From UBA2589 sp038120095 (GTDB taxonomy: Bacteria > Gemmatimonadota > Gemmatimonadetes > Longimicrobiales > Gaopeijiaceae), in contig JAYOKZ010000087.1 of the NCBI GenBank assembly GCA_038120095.1, positions 1 to 5,370 of the forward strand: 5,370 bases of DNA, read 5' to 3'. Shown here piece by piece: positions 1-4,843 of this stretch. Position 1 is the stretch's first letter, and each line of letters starts with the position of its first letter. The translations under genes were made by a program, and so were the position numbers. A model generated the notes under the pieces. That model saw only the letters and a list, made by a program, of their open reading frames with translations, did no database searches and was not told the DNA's origin.

Positions 1-182
1 GACTTGGAGAAGCCTTACAGTGAGGGGCGGCAGTCACGAGTCAAGGGGGCGGCCACCCCCCAGCCCCTGCATCCGTTCGAAACGAGCGTCGTCTCCTTCC
101 GCAAGCGTCCCAGTTTCGGAGGGGTCCAGCGGTGTCCAGTTCATACGCTGCGGGACCTCGCGCCGAGTTCGGCAGGCATGCG
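1..182. other. Left-edge stretch without a supported gene
   Basis: No convincing gene is seen here. The plus-strand frame that is open from the window edge ends inside the stem-loop at 183-214 and has no recognisable protein character. Visible details are a GGGGG/CCCCC stem-loop (45-49 with 56-60) and a GTCCAG direct repeat with a 10-bp period (124-129 and 134-139). Both are short enough to be chance in GC-rich DNA. Confidence 0.4.
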
Positions 183-214
183 AAAGCCCCCGGCACAGGC
201 ATGCCGAGGGCTTT
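183..214 (-). terminator. Stem-loop terminator after the ABM-like gene
   Basis: Arms 183-195 and 202-214 pair at 12 of 13 positions around a 6-nt loop, with a GC-rich core and AAA/TTT ends. It begins 22 bp past the TAG stop of the minus-strand ABM-like gene, where a Rho-independent terminator would sit. The U tail is short, so it may be weak, or it may work in both directions because the ends are symmetrical. Confidence 0.6.
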
Positions 215-236
215 GAGACGACGCTGAATCCGGTCG

Positions 237-512
237 CTATGCTACCCAGAAATCAGGCTTCTCCAACACCCCGGCCTCCTCCATCAAACGACCCAGCTCC
301 GGGTCCGACATCATCCCATTCACCATCGCCTGAGTGTCCTCCAGCGAATGTTCGCTGTCCCAGACGATCAGGAAATGATTCGGGTCATCCGCACTGTGGT
401 AGTGGCCGACCTCCGACAAACCGGCCCCGGACCGGCGCTCTGCGTCCGCGTCATAGCCCTGGCGCCACTCCGCATAGTCTCGGACCCGATGGGTCACAAA
501 GATTCTGGGCAT
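237..512 (-). CDS. ABM-like small protein (dimeric alpha+beta barrel fold)
   Basis: A 91-residue protein resembling the antibiotic biosynthesis monooxygenase-like / 'cyclase' small proteins that form dimeric ferredoxin-like barrels. Visible features are an N-terminal beta strand leading into HRVRDYAEWRQGYD (about residues 8-21), a central SADDPNHFLIVWD strand (about 40-52), and a C-terminal helix ending with EEAGVLEKPDFWVA (about 78-91). The order strand, 'V.DY..W...YD', 'S.DDPN...', then a C-terminal 'AGV...P' matches that group, and about 90-100 residues is the normal size. The ATG start is fixed by a GGAGG site nine bases upstream. Members include cofactor-independent oxygenases and many proteins of unknown substrate, so no reaction is claimed. 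It is the last gene of a minus-strand run and is followed by a stem-loop. Two palindromes upstream suggest a dedicated regulator. Confidence 0.85.
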   Translation of the reverse strand: MPRIFVTHRVRDYAEWRQGYDADAERRSGAGLSEVGHYHSADDPNHFLIVWDSEHSLEDTQAMVNGMMSDPELGRLMEEAGVLEKPDFWVA

Positions 513-521
513 GCTCGATTT

Positions 522-526
522 CCTCC
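522..526 (-). promoter_or_regulatory. Strong Shine-Dalgarno site of the ABM-like gene
   Basis: GGAGG on the minus strand lies nine bases before the ATG at 512. This decides the start codon. Confidence 0.75.
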
Positions 527-534
527 GTTCAAGA

Positions 535-567
535 GTTGATCAACCCTCTCATGGTAAGGGTCGACCC
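535..567. promoter_or_regulatory. Two perfect 10-bp palindromes upstream of the ABM-like gene
   Basis: GTTGATCAAC (535-544) and GGGTCGACCC (558-567) are each perfectly self-complementary. Their centres are 23 bp apart, just upstream of the RBS of the ABM-like gene. A dimeric repressor or activator could bind here. The two half-sites differ, so they need not be read by the same protein. No convincing -35/-10 pair could be placed beside them. Confidence 0.3.
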
Positions 568-612
568 AGAGAAAGGCACGGCCGCGGCGGTGCGGTCACC
601 GACCCACCCACC

Positions 613-747
613 CTAACGGCCGCCGGGACCTTTCCCTTCGCCGGAGGACGCCGCCCGACCGGACATGAGCCTCGCCCCCAGAATGAAGGCAGCAATCGAG
701 GCAACCGACACGAGGTAAACCATGACAACGATCCTGAAAATCTTCAC
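613..747 (-). CDS. Candidate small single-span membrane protein
   Basis: A 44-residue frame starting with GTG at 747 and ending with TAG at 613-615. The peptide begins MKIFRIVVMVYLVSVAS, continues through IAAFILGARLM, and ends in a glycine-rich, charged tail (GRAASSGEGKGPGGR). Residues about 4-24 form one hydrophobic span preceded by Lys and Arg, consistent with a membrane segment or uncleaved signal anchor. An AGGAG site lies nine bases before the GTG. The GTG is the first ordinary start codon after the preceding in-frame stop; an ATG at codon 9 (723) is an alternative, with AGGA eight bases upstream. The gene lies between the DoxX-like and ABM-like genes, on their strand. I do not recognise a family. 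The opposite strand is open but hydrophilic and lacks protein character. Confidence 0.4.
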   Translation of the reverse strand: MKIFRIVVMVYLVSVASIAAFILGARLMSGRAASSGEGKGPGGR

Positions 748-849
748 CCGACGACACTCCTGCTCATCACGCTGGAACGTTCTGCGGGACAGGAGGACAC
801 CGCACCCTCCACCGCACGCAGCAGGGGCGAATGGTACGATCAGGGTGTC

Positions 850-885
850 AAAAAAACGTCAAAAAACAGTTATCTCGCGCTGTTT
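850..885 (-). terminator. Weak terminator after the minus-strand DoxX-like gene
   Basis: On the minus strand, AAACAG and CTGTTT (880-885 with 864-869) can form a six-pair stem with a 10-nt loop. It runs into T6 (861-866), and a second T7 run lies at 850-856. It starts about 40 bases past the DoxX-like stop. The T tracts are clear, but the stem is short and AT-rich, so termination may be incomplete and allow read-through into the small membrane protein gene. Confidence 0.4.
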
Positions 886-924
886 CGGCAGGAGACCCTC
901 ACAGACGTCGGATCACTGAACCGG

Positions 925-1275
925 TCAGAGCCCCCCGCCGGCCGCCCAAAACGCGATGAATGCGTTCACGCACAGGAGGAAGGCCGCGGGTGCCATGGAG
1001 ACCAGCGGGTCACGCACCCGGATTCGGGCCCCGATGCCGAGCAACATCAGAAGCGAGAGACCCGAGGCGCTCACCACGCTGATCTCCGATACGAAGTAAC
1101 CAGCCACGAGGCCACCGGCCCCGAGCAGCTCCAGCGCACCGGTCAGGCGACGGAACCGGGAAAGCCCATAACGTTGGAACTCGTCGACCATTCCATCGGC
1201 GAAGAGGCACGCCACTCCGTAGAAGACGAACAGGGCGATCGAGACCCCGTTCGCCAGGTGGTACGCCATCCCCAT
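925..1275 (-). CDS. DoxX-like four-helix membrane protein
   Basis: A 116-residue integral membrane protein with four likely spans, at about residues 8-25, 45-62, 67-83 and 91-111. The loop motif DEFQRYGLSRFRRLTGALELLG (about 31-52) matches the 'EF..YGL......G.LEL.G' signature of the DoxX-like family, and RVRDP before the last span matches its usual '..GDP' turn. Family members are small inner-membrane proteins, some linked to redox or thiosulfate:quinone chemistry (DoxD/DoxX), but most are uncharacterised, so no substrate is given. The ATG at 1275 has only AAGG three bases before it. The ATG two codons later (1269) has the same AAGG nine bases upstream and may be the true start. The gene diverges from a second DoxX-like gene. 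Confidence 0.85.
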   Translation of the reverse strand: MGMAYHLANGVSIALFVFYGVACLFADGMVDEFQRYGLSRFRRLTGALELLGAGGLVAGYFVSEISVVSASGLSLLMLLGIGARIRVRDPLVSMAPAAFLLCVNAFIAFWAAGGGL

Positions 1276-1285
1276 TTGCCTTGCC

Positions 1286-1373
1286 GACCTGAAGAAGATT
1301 GATTGTCTTGATCCGACTACCCTTCCTGGAGCCCACCGTGCCAGAACTGTCCTTCTCCAATCTTCTTCAAGTC
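1286..1373. repeat. Inverted repeat spanning the divergent DoxX-like promoters
   Basis: The arm at 1286-1301 (GACCTGAAGAAGATTG) and the arm at 1358-1373 (the same sequence inverted, with one C/T change) match at 15 of 16 positions, including a perfect 12-nt core. The left arm is in the 5' region of the minus-strand gene; the right arm is inside the first codons of the plus-strand gene. The 56-bp spacer contains the RBS and start of the plus-strand gene. Confidence 0.6.
1328..1331 (+). promoter_or_regulatory. RBS that selects the GTG start at 1338
   Basis: GGAG lies six bases before GTG 1338. No comparable site precedes the upstream in-frame TTG at 1299. The GTG start also removes 13 residues that do not fit the family N-terminus. 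Confidence 0.55.
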
Positions 1374-1715
1374 ATTGTCGGCCTCGGACTTCTCAACGTC
1401 TGGCTGCTCCGGGCAGGCTCGGCGACCGACTACCGAGGGGGCGAATCAAAGACCCTCCGAGAGGAGTTCGCGGCGTACGGGTTGCCTGACGCAGCGTTCT
1501 ACATCGTTGGCGCCCTGAAGGTCACGGCAGGCGCGGTCCTTCTTGCAGGGATTTGGATGGACCTTCCCGTGCAGATCGCTGCGGGCACCGTAGCCGTGCT
1601 GATGGTGGGCGCGCTCGTCATGCACCTCAAGGTCGGTGATCCGCCCAAGCGGTCGCTACCTGCCGCCCTGATGCTCCTGATGAGCGCCGGGATCGTGATC
1701 CTCTCGCTGAGCTGA
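1338..1715 (+). CDS. DoxX-like four-helix membrane protein (second copy)
   Basis: A 125-residue membrane protein from the GTG at 1338 (138 residues if read from the TTG at 1299). Likely spans lie at about residues 8-24, 54-71, 79-96 and 106-123. The family signature EEFAAYGLPDAAFYIVGALKV (about 42-62) is clear, and MHLKVGDPP (about 95-103) precedes the last span. It shares layout and motifs with the divergent DoxX-like gene but not close sequence, so the two are old paralogues or separate acquisitions rather than a recent duplication. This copy keeps the 'H.+.GDP' turn, while the other has ARIRVRDP. The substrate is unknown. The gene stands alone on the plus strand and converges on the creatininase-like gene 37 bp away. 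Confidence 0.85.
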   Translation: MPELSFSNLLQVIVGLGLLNVWLLRAGSATDYRGGESKTLREEFAAYGLPDAAFYIVGALKVTAGAVLLAGIWMDLPVQIAAGTVAVLMVGALVMHLKVGDPPKRSLPAALMLLMSAGIVILSLS

Positions 1716-1723
1716 TCCAGCGC

Positions 1724-1749
1724 CGCCCTGCGAAGCACCCCGCAAGGCG
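1724..1749. terminator. Possible shared stem-loop between convergent genes
   Basis: CGCC..GCG (1724-1732) can pair with CGC..GGCG (1741-1749), with a 2x2 internal mismatch and an 8-nt loop. It fills the 37-bp gap between the convergent DoxX-like and creatininase-like genes, where a bidirectional terminator is expected. There is no T tract on either side. Confidence 0.25.
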
Positions 1750-1752
1750 TAA

Positions 1753-2538
1753 TCAGGTCGGGCCAGAGTCGCTGTCCTCATACAGATCGTCGACGTCCGC
1801 AGCGGACAGGTCGACCAGGAAGTCAGCGAGCTTCTCACAGACGTCATGGAAGAAGTTCGCACCCTTCTCCGGGTCAGCTTCCCGGGGATCACCCACCCCA
1901 GTGTCATTCGAGACCCGAGCCCAGTCCCGTGGTGCCCACGCCGTTCCGTCACGGAGCCACTCCATCCGGAAGCGGCGAGCACGCCCCGAACCGGCTCGAT
2001 CCAGGGGCAGAACCAGGTCGGGGCGGAGGTGCATCATCACGCTGGATTCGAGTTCGCCCGCGTGGTCACCGGGATCCACGAAATACTCGCGACCATTCAG
2101 CACCGTCCACCAGTTCGTGCAACAGATGAAGAGCGACGCATGAGGCTGCAGCTCCCGCACCATCTGCCGGAAGTCGTTTCCTCCGTGACCGTTCAGCACC
2201 AGCAGCTTTCCCACGGCGTGTCGATCCAGGCTCTGCACGATGTCACGAAGGATGAGGGCCTGAGTGCTCGGATTCAGATTGAGGGTCAGCGGCGTATCGA
2301 GCTGCTGCGCGTTCGCTCCCAGCGGAATGCCGGGCAATACCGAGACCGAAGCCCCTCTCGCCGCGGCGCGCCCAGCCGCTTCAGCCGCAACCGCCTCCGC
2401 CTGGACGGTATCCGTCCCGAACGGAAGATGGAGATTGTGGGGCTCGGTCGCCCCCCACGGAAGAATCGCGACTTCGCACTCCACCCTGCGCTCCGGGCCG
2501 AGCGCTGTCTCAGCAAGAATATGCGGCCGACCCGCCAT
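1753..2538 (-). CDS. Creatininase-family metal-dependent amidohydrolase
   Basis: A 261-residue protein with the creatininase-fold signatures in order. LPWGATEPHNLHLPFGTDT (26-44) carries the metal-site Glu32, His34 and Asp43. NGHGGN (116-121) carries His118. DHAGELESS (158-166) carries Glu162 and Glu164. In Pseudomonas creatininase the second glutamate ligand sits in the NGHxEN motif. Here that position is Gly, as in many other family members, and a glutamate of the HAGE.E motif probably replaces it. A Trp-Trp pair follows at 143-144. Length is normal for the family. The family includes creatinine amidohydrolase, formamide hydrolases of cofactor pathways and the mycofactocin peptidase MftE, so a hydrolytic C-N bond cleavage is likely but the substrate is not known. 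No mycofactocin genes are visible. The RBS is weak (AGAGAG). A cNMP-binding protein gene lies 52 bp upstream on the same strand. Confidence 0.9.
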   Translation of the reverse strand: MAGRPHILAETALGPERRVECEVAILPWGATEPHNLHLPFGTDTVQAEAVAAEAAGRAAARGASVSVLPGIPLGANAQQLDTPLTLNLNPSTQALILRDIVQSLDRHAVGKLLVLNGHGGNDFRQMVRELQPHASLFICCTNWWTVLNGREYFVDPGDHAGELESSVMMHLRPDLVLPLDRAGSGRARRFRMEWLRDGTAWAPRDWARVSNDTGVGDPREADPEKGANFFHDVCEKLADFLVDLSAADVDDLYEDSDSGPT

Positions 2539-2550
2539 GGGAGACTCTCT

Positions 2551-2567
2551 GAACGTGGATTTCGTTC
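2551..2567. repeat. Short inverted repeat in the creatininase leader
   Basis: GAACG (2551-2555) and CGTTC (2563-2567) flank 7 bases just upstream of the weak RBS of the creatininase-like gene. The repeat shares its right arm with the adjacent larger stem-loop, so the two folds would compete. Confidence 0.3.
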
Positions 2568-2597
2568 GACCCGCTCGGCGTTCGAGCGGGTCAGAAC
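2564..2597 (-). terminator. Strong intergenic stem-loop between the cNMP-binding and creatininase genes
   Basis: GACCCGCTCG (2568-2577) pairs perfectly with CGAGCGGGTC (2583-2592) around a 5-nt loop. GTTC (2564-2567) and GAAC (2594-2597) extend the stem past a one-base bulge, giving about 14 pairs. It overlaps the TGA stop of the cNMP-binding gene and lies 26 bp before the creatininase start. There is no T tract, so it may be an mRNA stability or attenuation element inside an operon rather than a full terminator. Confidence 0.5.
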
Positions 2598-3049
2598 ATG
2601 GCCATCACCATGATGGATCGTAACTGCTCATTGGAGGCTCGAAGTCGCTCGCTCAGGAGACGGCAAACCGACCATAGCACCTTGTGAGCGAGTTCCTTGT
2701 CCGAGACAAGAAGTTCCTTGAACGCTTCCCGGGTAATGGTCAGCAACAGAGATCGAGTGTCGACGATCGCATCGGCCGACCGTTCCATCTCATCGAAGAT
2801 GGCCATCTCCCCGAAGCATGCTCCGGACTTCAGGACCACCAGCGCCTCTTCGCCCGACCCCGGAATGTTACGGGATATGCGCACAGCTCCCTCGGCGATC
2901 ATGTAGAACCGATCCCCGGCGTCTCCCTCCCGGAAAACGAACTCCCCATGCTTCATCTCGATGATGTCGCAGACCCGGACGACCTTCTCCAGTTCGTGCG
3001 GCTCCAGATCCTCGAAGATGGGTGAGTTGGCGAACAGCTCTTCGATCAT
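2591..3049 (-). CDS. Stand-alone cyclic-nucleotide-binding domain protein
   Basis: A 152-residue protein consisting of one cNMP-binding domain of the CRP/FNR type. Residues 1-30 give the usual N-terminal helix (PIFEDLEPHELEKV), followed by the beta roll with EGDAGDRFYMIAEGAVRI (41-58). The phosphate-binding cassette is FGEMAIFDEMERSADAIV (79-96), with Gly80, Glu81, Arg90 and Ser91 in the positions that contact cAMP in CRP ('GE...ERSA'). A long C-terminal helix (about 107-145) follows. There is no helix-turn-helix: the chain ends where CRP would begin its DNA-binding domain. It therefore probably senses cAMP or cGMP and acts through a partner protein rather than as a transcription factor. No obvious SD precedes the ATG at useful distance. 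It is probably co-transcribed with the downstream creatininase-like gene. Confidence 0.88.
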   Translation of the reverse strand: MIEELFANSPIFEDLEPHELEKVVRVCDIIEMKHGEFVFREGDAGDRFYMIAEGAVRISRNIPGSGEEALVVLKSGACFGEMAIFDEMERSADAIVDTRSLLLTITREAFKELLVSDKELAHKVLWSVCRLLSERLRASNEQLRSIMVMAMF

Positions 3050-3119
3050 CGTGCGTCGCGTGCCTCGGATGGAATGGGCGGTCGATCTACGTTAAGGCAC
3101 CGCGGACACTTTTGCTCGC

Positions 3120-3125
3120 ATTATC
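3120..3125 (-). promoter_or_regulatory. Possible -10 element upstream of the cNMP-binding gene
   Basis: GATAAT on the minus strand matches the -10 consensus at five of six positions and lies about 70 bases before the ATG at 3049, in the only AT-rich part of this gap. No good -35 was found at 17 bases, so this is tentative. Confidence 0.22.
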
Positions 3126-3247
3126 GTAACCGCTCTCGGAGATCCGGAAGGAACGCTGGCGGCGCAGCAAGGCACTCGCGGCCTCGATCGGCAGCAGAAT
3201 TCAGGGATTCCGCACCGCACCTGCCGGATGAACCTCACGCCCGACGA

Positions 3248-3275
3248 GGCCCGGCGCGGACATCCGCTCCGGGCC
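3248..3275 (-). terminator. Second stem-loop downstream of the sulfatase
   Basis: GGCCCGG (3248-3254) pairs with CCGGGCC (3269-3275). After one C/T mismatch, GCGG (3256-3259) pairs with CCGC (3264-3267) around a 4-nt loop. This very stable hairpin starts 27 bases past the sulfatase stop. It has no T tract. Confidence 0.4.
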
Positions 3276-3283
3276 GACCGAAT

Positions 3284-3309
3284 GCCCCTGCCGGCGAGCG
3301 TTCAGGGGC
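3284..3309 (-). terminator. Stem-loop overlapping the sulfatase stop codon
   Basis: GCCCCTG (3284-3290) and CAGGGGC (3303-3309) are perfectly complementary with a 12-nt loop, and the sulfatase TGA (3302-3304) falls at the edge of the loop. Together with the next hairpin it makes a tandem pair at the gene end, probably for termination or 3'-end protection of the mRNA. Confidence 0.4.
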
Positions 3310-4729
3310 GTACCGCTGAGCGGGCGAGTTCACGGTCGAGGCGCGAACGGAGGTCGTCGACCAGGCCCGGTGGCGCCCGATCCGGCAGGAGGTTGTCCAG
3401 CTCGAACGGATCCGACTGCAGGTCGTAGAGCTCGTCCATGCCGTCCAGCTCCTCGTAACGAATGTACTTGAAGCGATCCGTTCGCACGGCTTTGTAGCCC
3501 ATGTTCTGCAGCCGGGGGAACACCTGGTCGGTGTAGTACTCCACGAGGAGCGCATCCCTGACGACCGCAGCAGGATCCTGAAACGCGGCGACGAGTGAGG
3601 TACCGTCCATATCGGACGGTACCGCCGCCCCTCCGAGCTCGAGCAAGGTTGGAGCAATATCGACGTTGCTCGCAAGCTGCGACGGTTTCGAGCCGGCCGT
3701 CACGAGAGACGGGTAGCGGACAATGAGCGGGATATGGATACTCGGCTCATACGCGAGGCGACGCTCCTGAGCCAGGCCGAATTCGCCGTAGAAGAAACCC
3801 TGATCGCTCGTGACGACGAACACGGTCTGATCCAGGATACCCGCAGCTTCCAGGGCTTCGGTGAGTCGACCGATACCCCGATCGACTGCACTCAGCATCC
3901 GGAGGCGGTCGAAGACGACGTCGTCGGGAAGACCGCCCTCGGGTGACCTCGGATCACTGTAGTCGACAGGACGGGACAGGGCCGGCTTGCCGCTCATCGA
4001 CGCCCGCCAGCTGGGCGCCCTGTTCAAGTCCGCCCCTCCATACAACGCTTCGTCCCCCGGCGCGGGCGGGAACGTTCGAACGAAGTCCGGAAAAATTTCC
4101 GGGTGGACCGCCTTGTGTGAGATGACGGCGAGGAAGGGTTCCTCGCGTGAAGAGGCCTCGATGAACGACACGGCTTCGTCGGTCAGGATGTCCGTCATGT
4201 ATCCCGAGCCCCTCGCAGGCTCGCCATCGATGTTCAGTTCCGGGTCGAAGTACACGCCCTGGCCCACGAAGCTGACCCAGCGATCGAATCCGGGCCGCGG
4301 CGAGTCGTCTTCGTGTCCCATGTGCCACTTGCCGAAGAAGCCGGTACGGTAGCCCACGTCGTGCAAGAGCTTCGGAAACGTGACCATGCGGTGGCTCTGA
4401 TCGGCCCGCTCTCCGTTGTCGACGATTCCGTTCCGGTAGGGATACTGCCCGGACATGAAGACCGCCCGGCTCGGCGAGCAGAGCGGTGCCGACGTGAAGA
4501 AGCGTTCGAACGACGCCCCCTCATCGACGAGCCGCGCGAGATGGGGAAGCTCGACGAAGGGATGCTCCACGATGTCGTCGTACCGGACGTCATCGAGAAG
4601 CAGGAACACGATGTTCGGACGGTCAGCACCGCGGTCGCCGGACGGCGAGTCAGACTGGCACGCAGCAAGTACAGCCACGGACGCCAGCAGGACCGCGGCA
4701 AACGCTGCCCCGAGAACGCGATCGACCAT
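3302..4729 (-). CDS. Exported lipoprotein sulfatase (formylglycine type, S1)
   Basis: A 475-residue sulfatase that hydrolyses sulfate esters outside the cytoplasm. Residues 1-24 form a lipoprotein signal peptide with lipobox VLAAC (Cys24); Gln at +2 does not signal inner-membrane retention by the E. coli rule. The catalytic motif CSPSR (84-88) has Cys84, which a formylglycine-generating enzyme must oxidise; no such enzyme is in the window. Metal-site residues are Asp46-Asp47 and Asp309-Gln310. GKWHMG (133-138: Lys134, His136) and SHKAVH (204-209) are the other active-site motifs. ELYDLQSDPFELDNL (433-447) is the typical C-terminal subdomain motif. The overall pattern recalls carbohydrate sulfatases acting on GlcNAc- or heparan-type substrates, but the subfamily cannot be fixed by eye. 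The ATG at 4729 is chosen over 4837 because the lipobox lies at the right distance and GGAG is eight bases upstream. Confidence 0.93.
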   Translation of the reverse strand: MVDRVLGAAFAAVLLASVAVLAACQSDSPSGDRGADRPNIVFLLLDDVRYDDIVEHPFVELPHLARLVDEGASFERFFTSAPLCSPSRAVFMSGQYPYRNGIVDNGERADQSHRMVTFPKLLHDVGYRTGFFGKWHMGHEDDSPRPGFDRWVSFVGQGVYFDPELNIDGEPARGSGYMTDILTDEAVSFIEASSREEPFLAVISHKAVHPEIFPDFVRTFPPAPGDEALYGGADLNRAPSWRASMSGKPALSRPVDYSDPRSPEGGLPDDVVFDRLRMLSAVDRGIGRLTEALEAAGILDQTVFVVTSDQGFFYGEFGLAQERRLAYEPSIHIPLIVRYPSLVTAGSKPSQLASNVDIAPTLLELGGAAVPSDMDGTSLVAAFQDPAAVVRDALLVEYYTDQVFPRLQNMGYKAVRTDRFKYIRYEELDGMDELYDLQSDPFELDNLLPDRAPPGLVDDLRSRLDRELARSAVRP

Positions 4730-4737
4730 TGATGGAG

Positions 4738-4741
4738 CTCC
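4738..4741 (-). promoter_or_regulatory. RBS that selects the sulfatase start at 4729
   Basis: GGAG on the minus strand lies eight bases before ATG 4729. It agrees with the signal peptide and argues against the ATG at 4837. Confidence 0.6.
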
Positions 4742-4746
4742 GTAAA

Positions 4747-4763
4747 GATTCTGTATGATTCTG
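4747..4763. repeat. GATTCTG direct repeat in the sulfatase leader
   Basis: GATTCTG occurs at 4747-4753 and 4757-4763, one helical turn apart, followed by a partial third copy (GATTT, 4763-4767). It lies directly upstream of the sulfatase RBS, in the most AT-rich part of the region, so it may overlap the promoter and act as an operator. Confidence 0.45.
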
Positions 4764-4822
4764 ATTTCGCGCCCGACGACGGGCCCGCCCGTCAGACCGG
4801 CTGCGTCGGCCGGAGAGTCATG

Positions 4823-4843
4823 AGAGCCAGGCCGCATGGCTCT
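4823..4843. repeat. Stem-loop upstream of the sulfatase
   Basis: AGAGCCA (4823-4829) and TGGCTCT (4837-4843) are perfectly complementary around a 7-nt loop. They lie about 95 bp upstream of the sulfatase start. The role is unknown. Confidence 0.4.

Noticed and set aside
34..144. Minus-strand frame of 36 residues starting MNWTPLDPSETG
   Set aside because: The composition is protein-like, but there is no well-placed SD, it lies beyond the terminator of the ABM-like gene, and no family is recognised. Too little to support a gene.
20..616. Plus-strand frame of 198 residues
   Set aside because: It is antisense to the ABM-like gene, Pro/Ser/Arg-rich, and runs through the stem-loop at 183-214.
511..1302. 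Long plus-strand frame of 263 residues
   Set aside because: It lies antisense to the DoxX-like gene, is highly hydrophilic and rich in Arg, His, Glu and Pro as expected for the reverse of a membrane-protein gene, and matches no family I recognise.
1846..2613. Plus-strand frame of 255 residues
   Set aside because: It is antisense to the creatininase-family gene, whose metal-site motifs are unmistakable. The plus-strand product is Arg-rich with no domain.
4730..4837. Longer sulfatase N-terminus starting at 4837
   Set aside because: It would put 36 extra residues before a clear lipoprotein signal peptide. The ATG at 4729 has an SD site and correct lipobox spacing.
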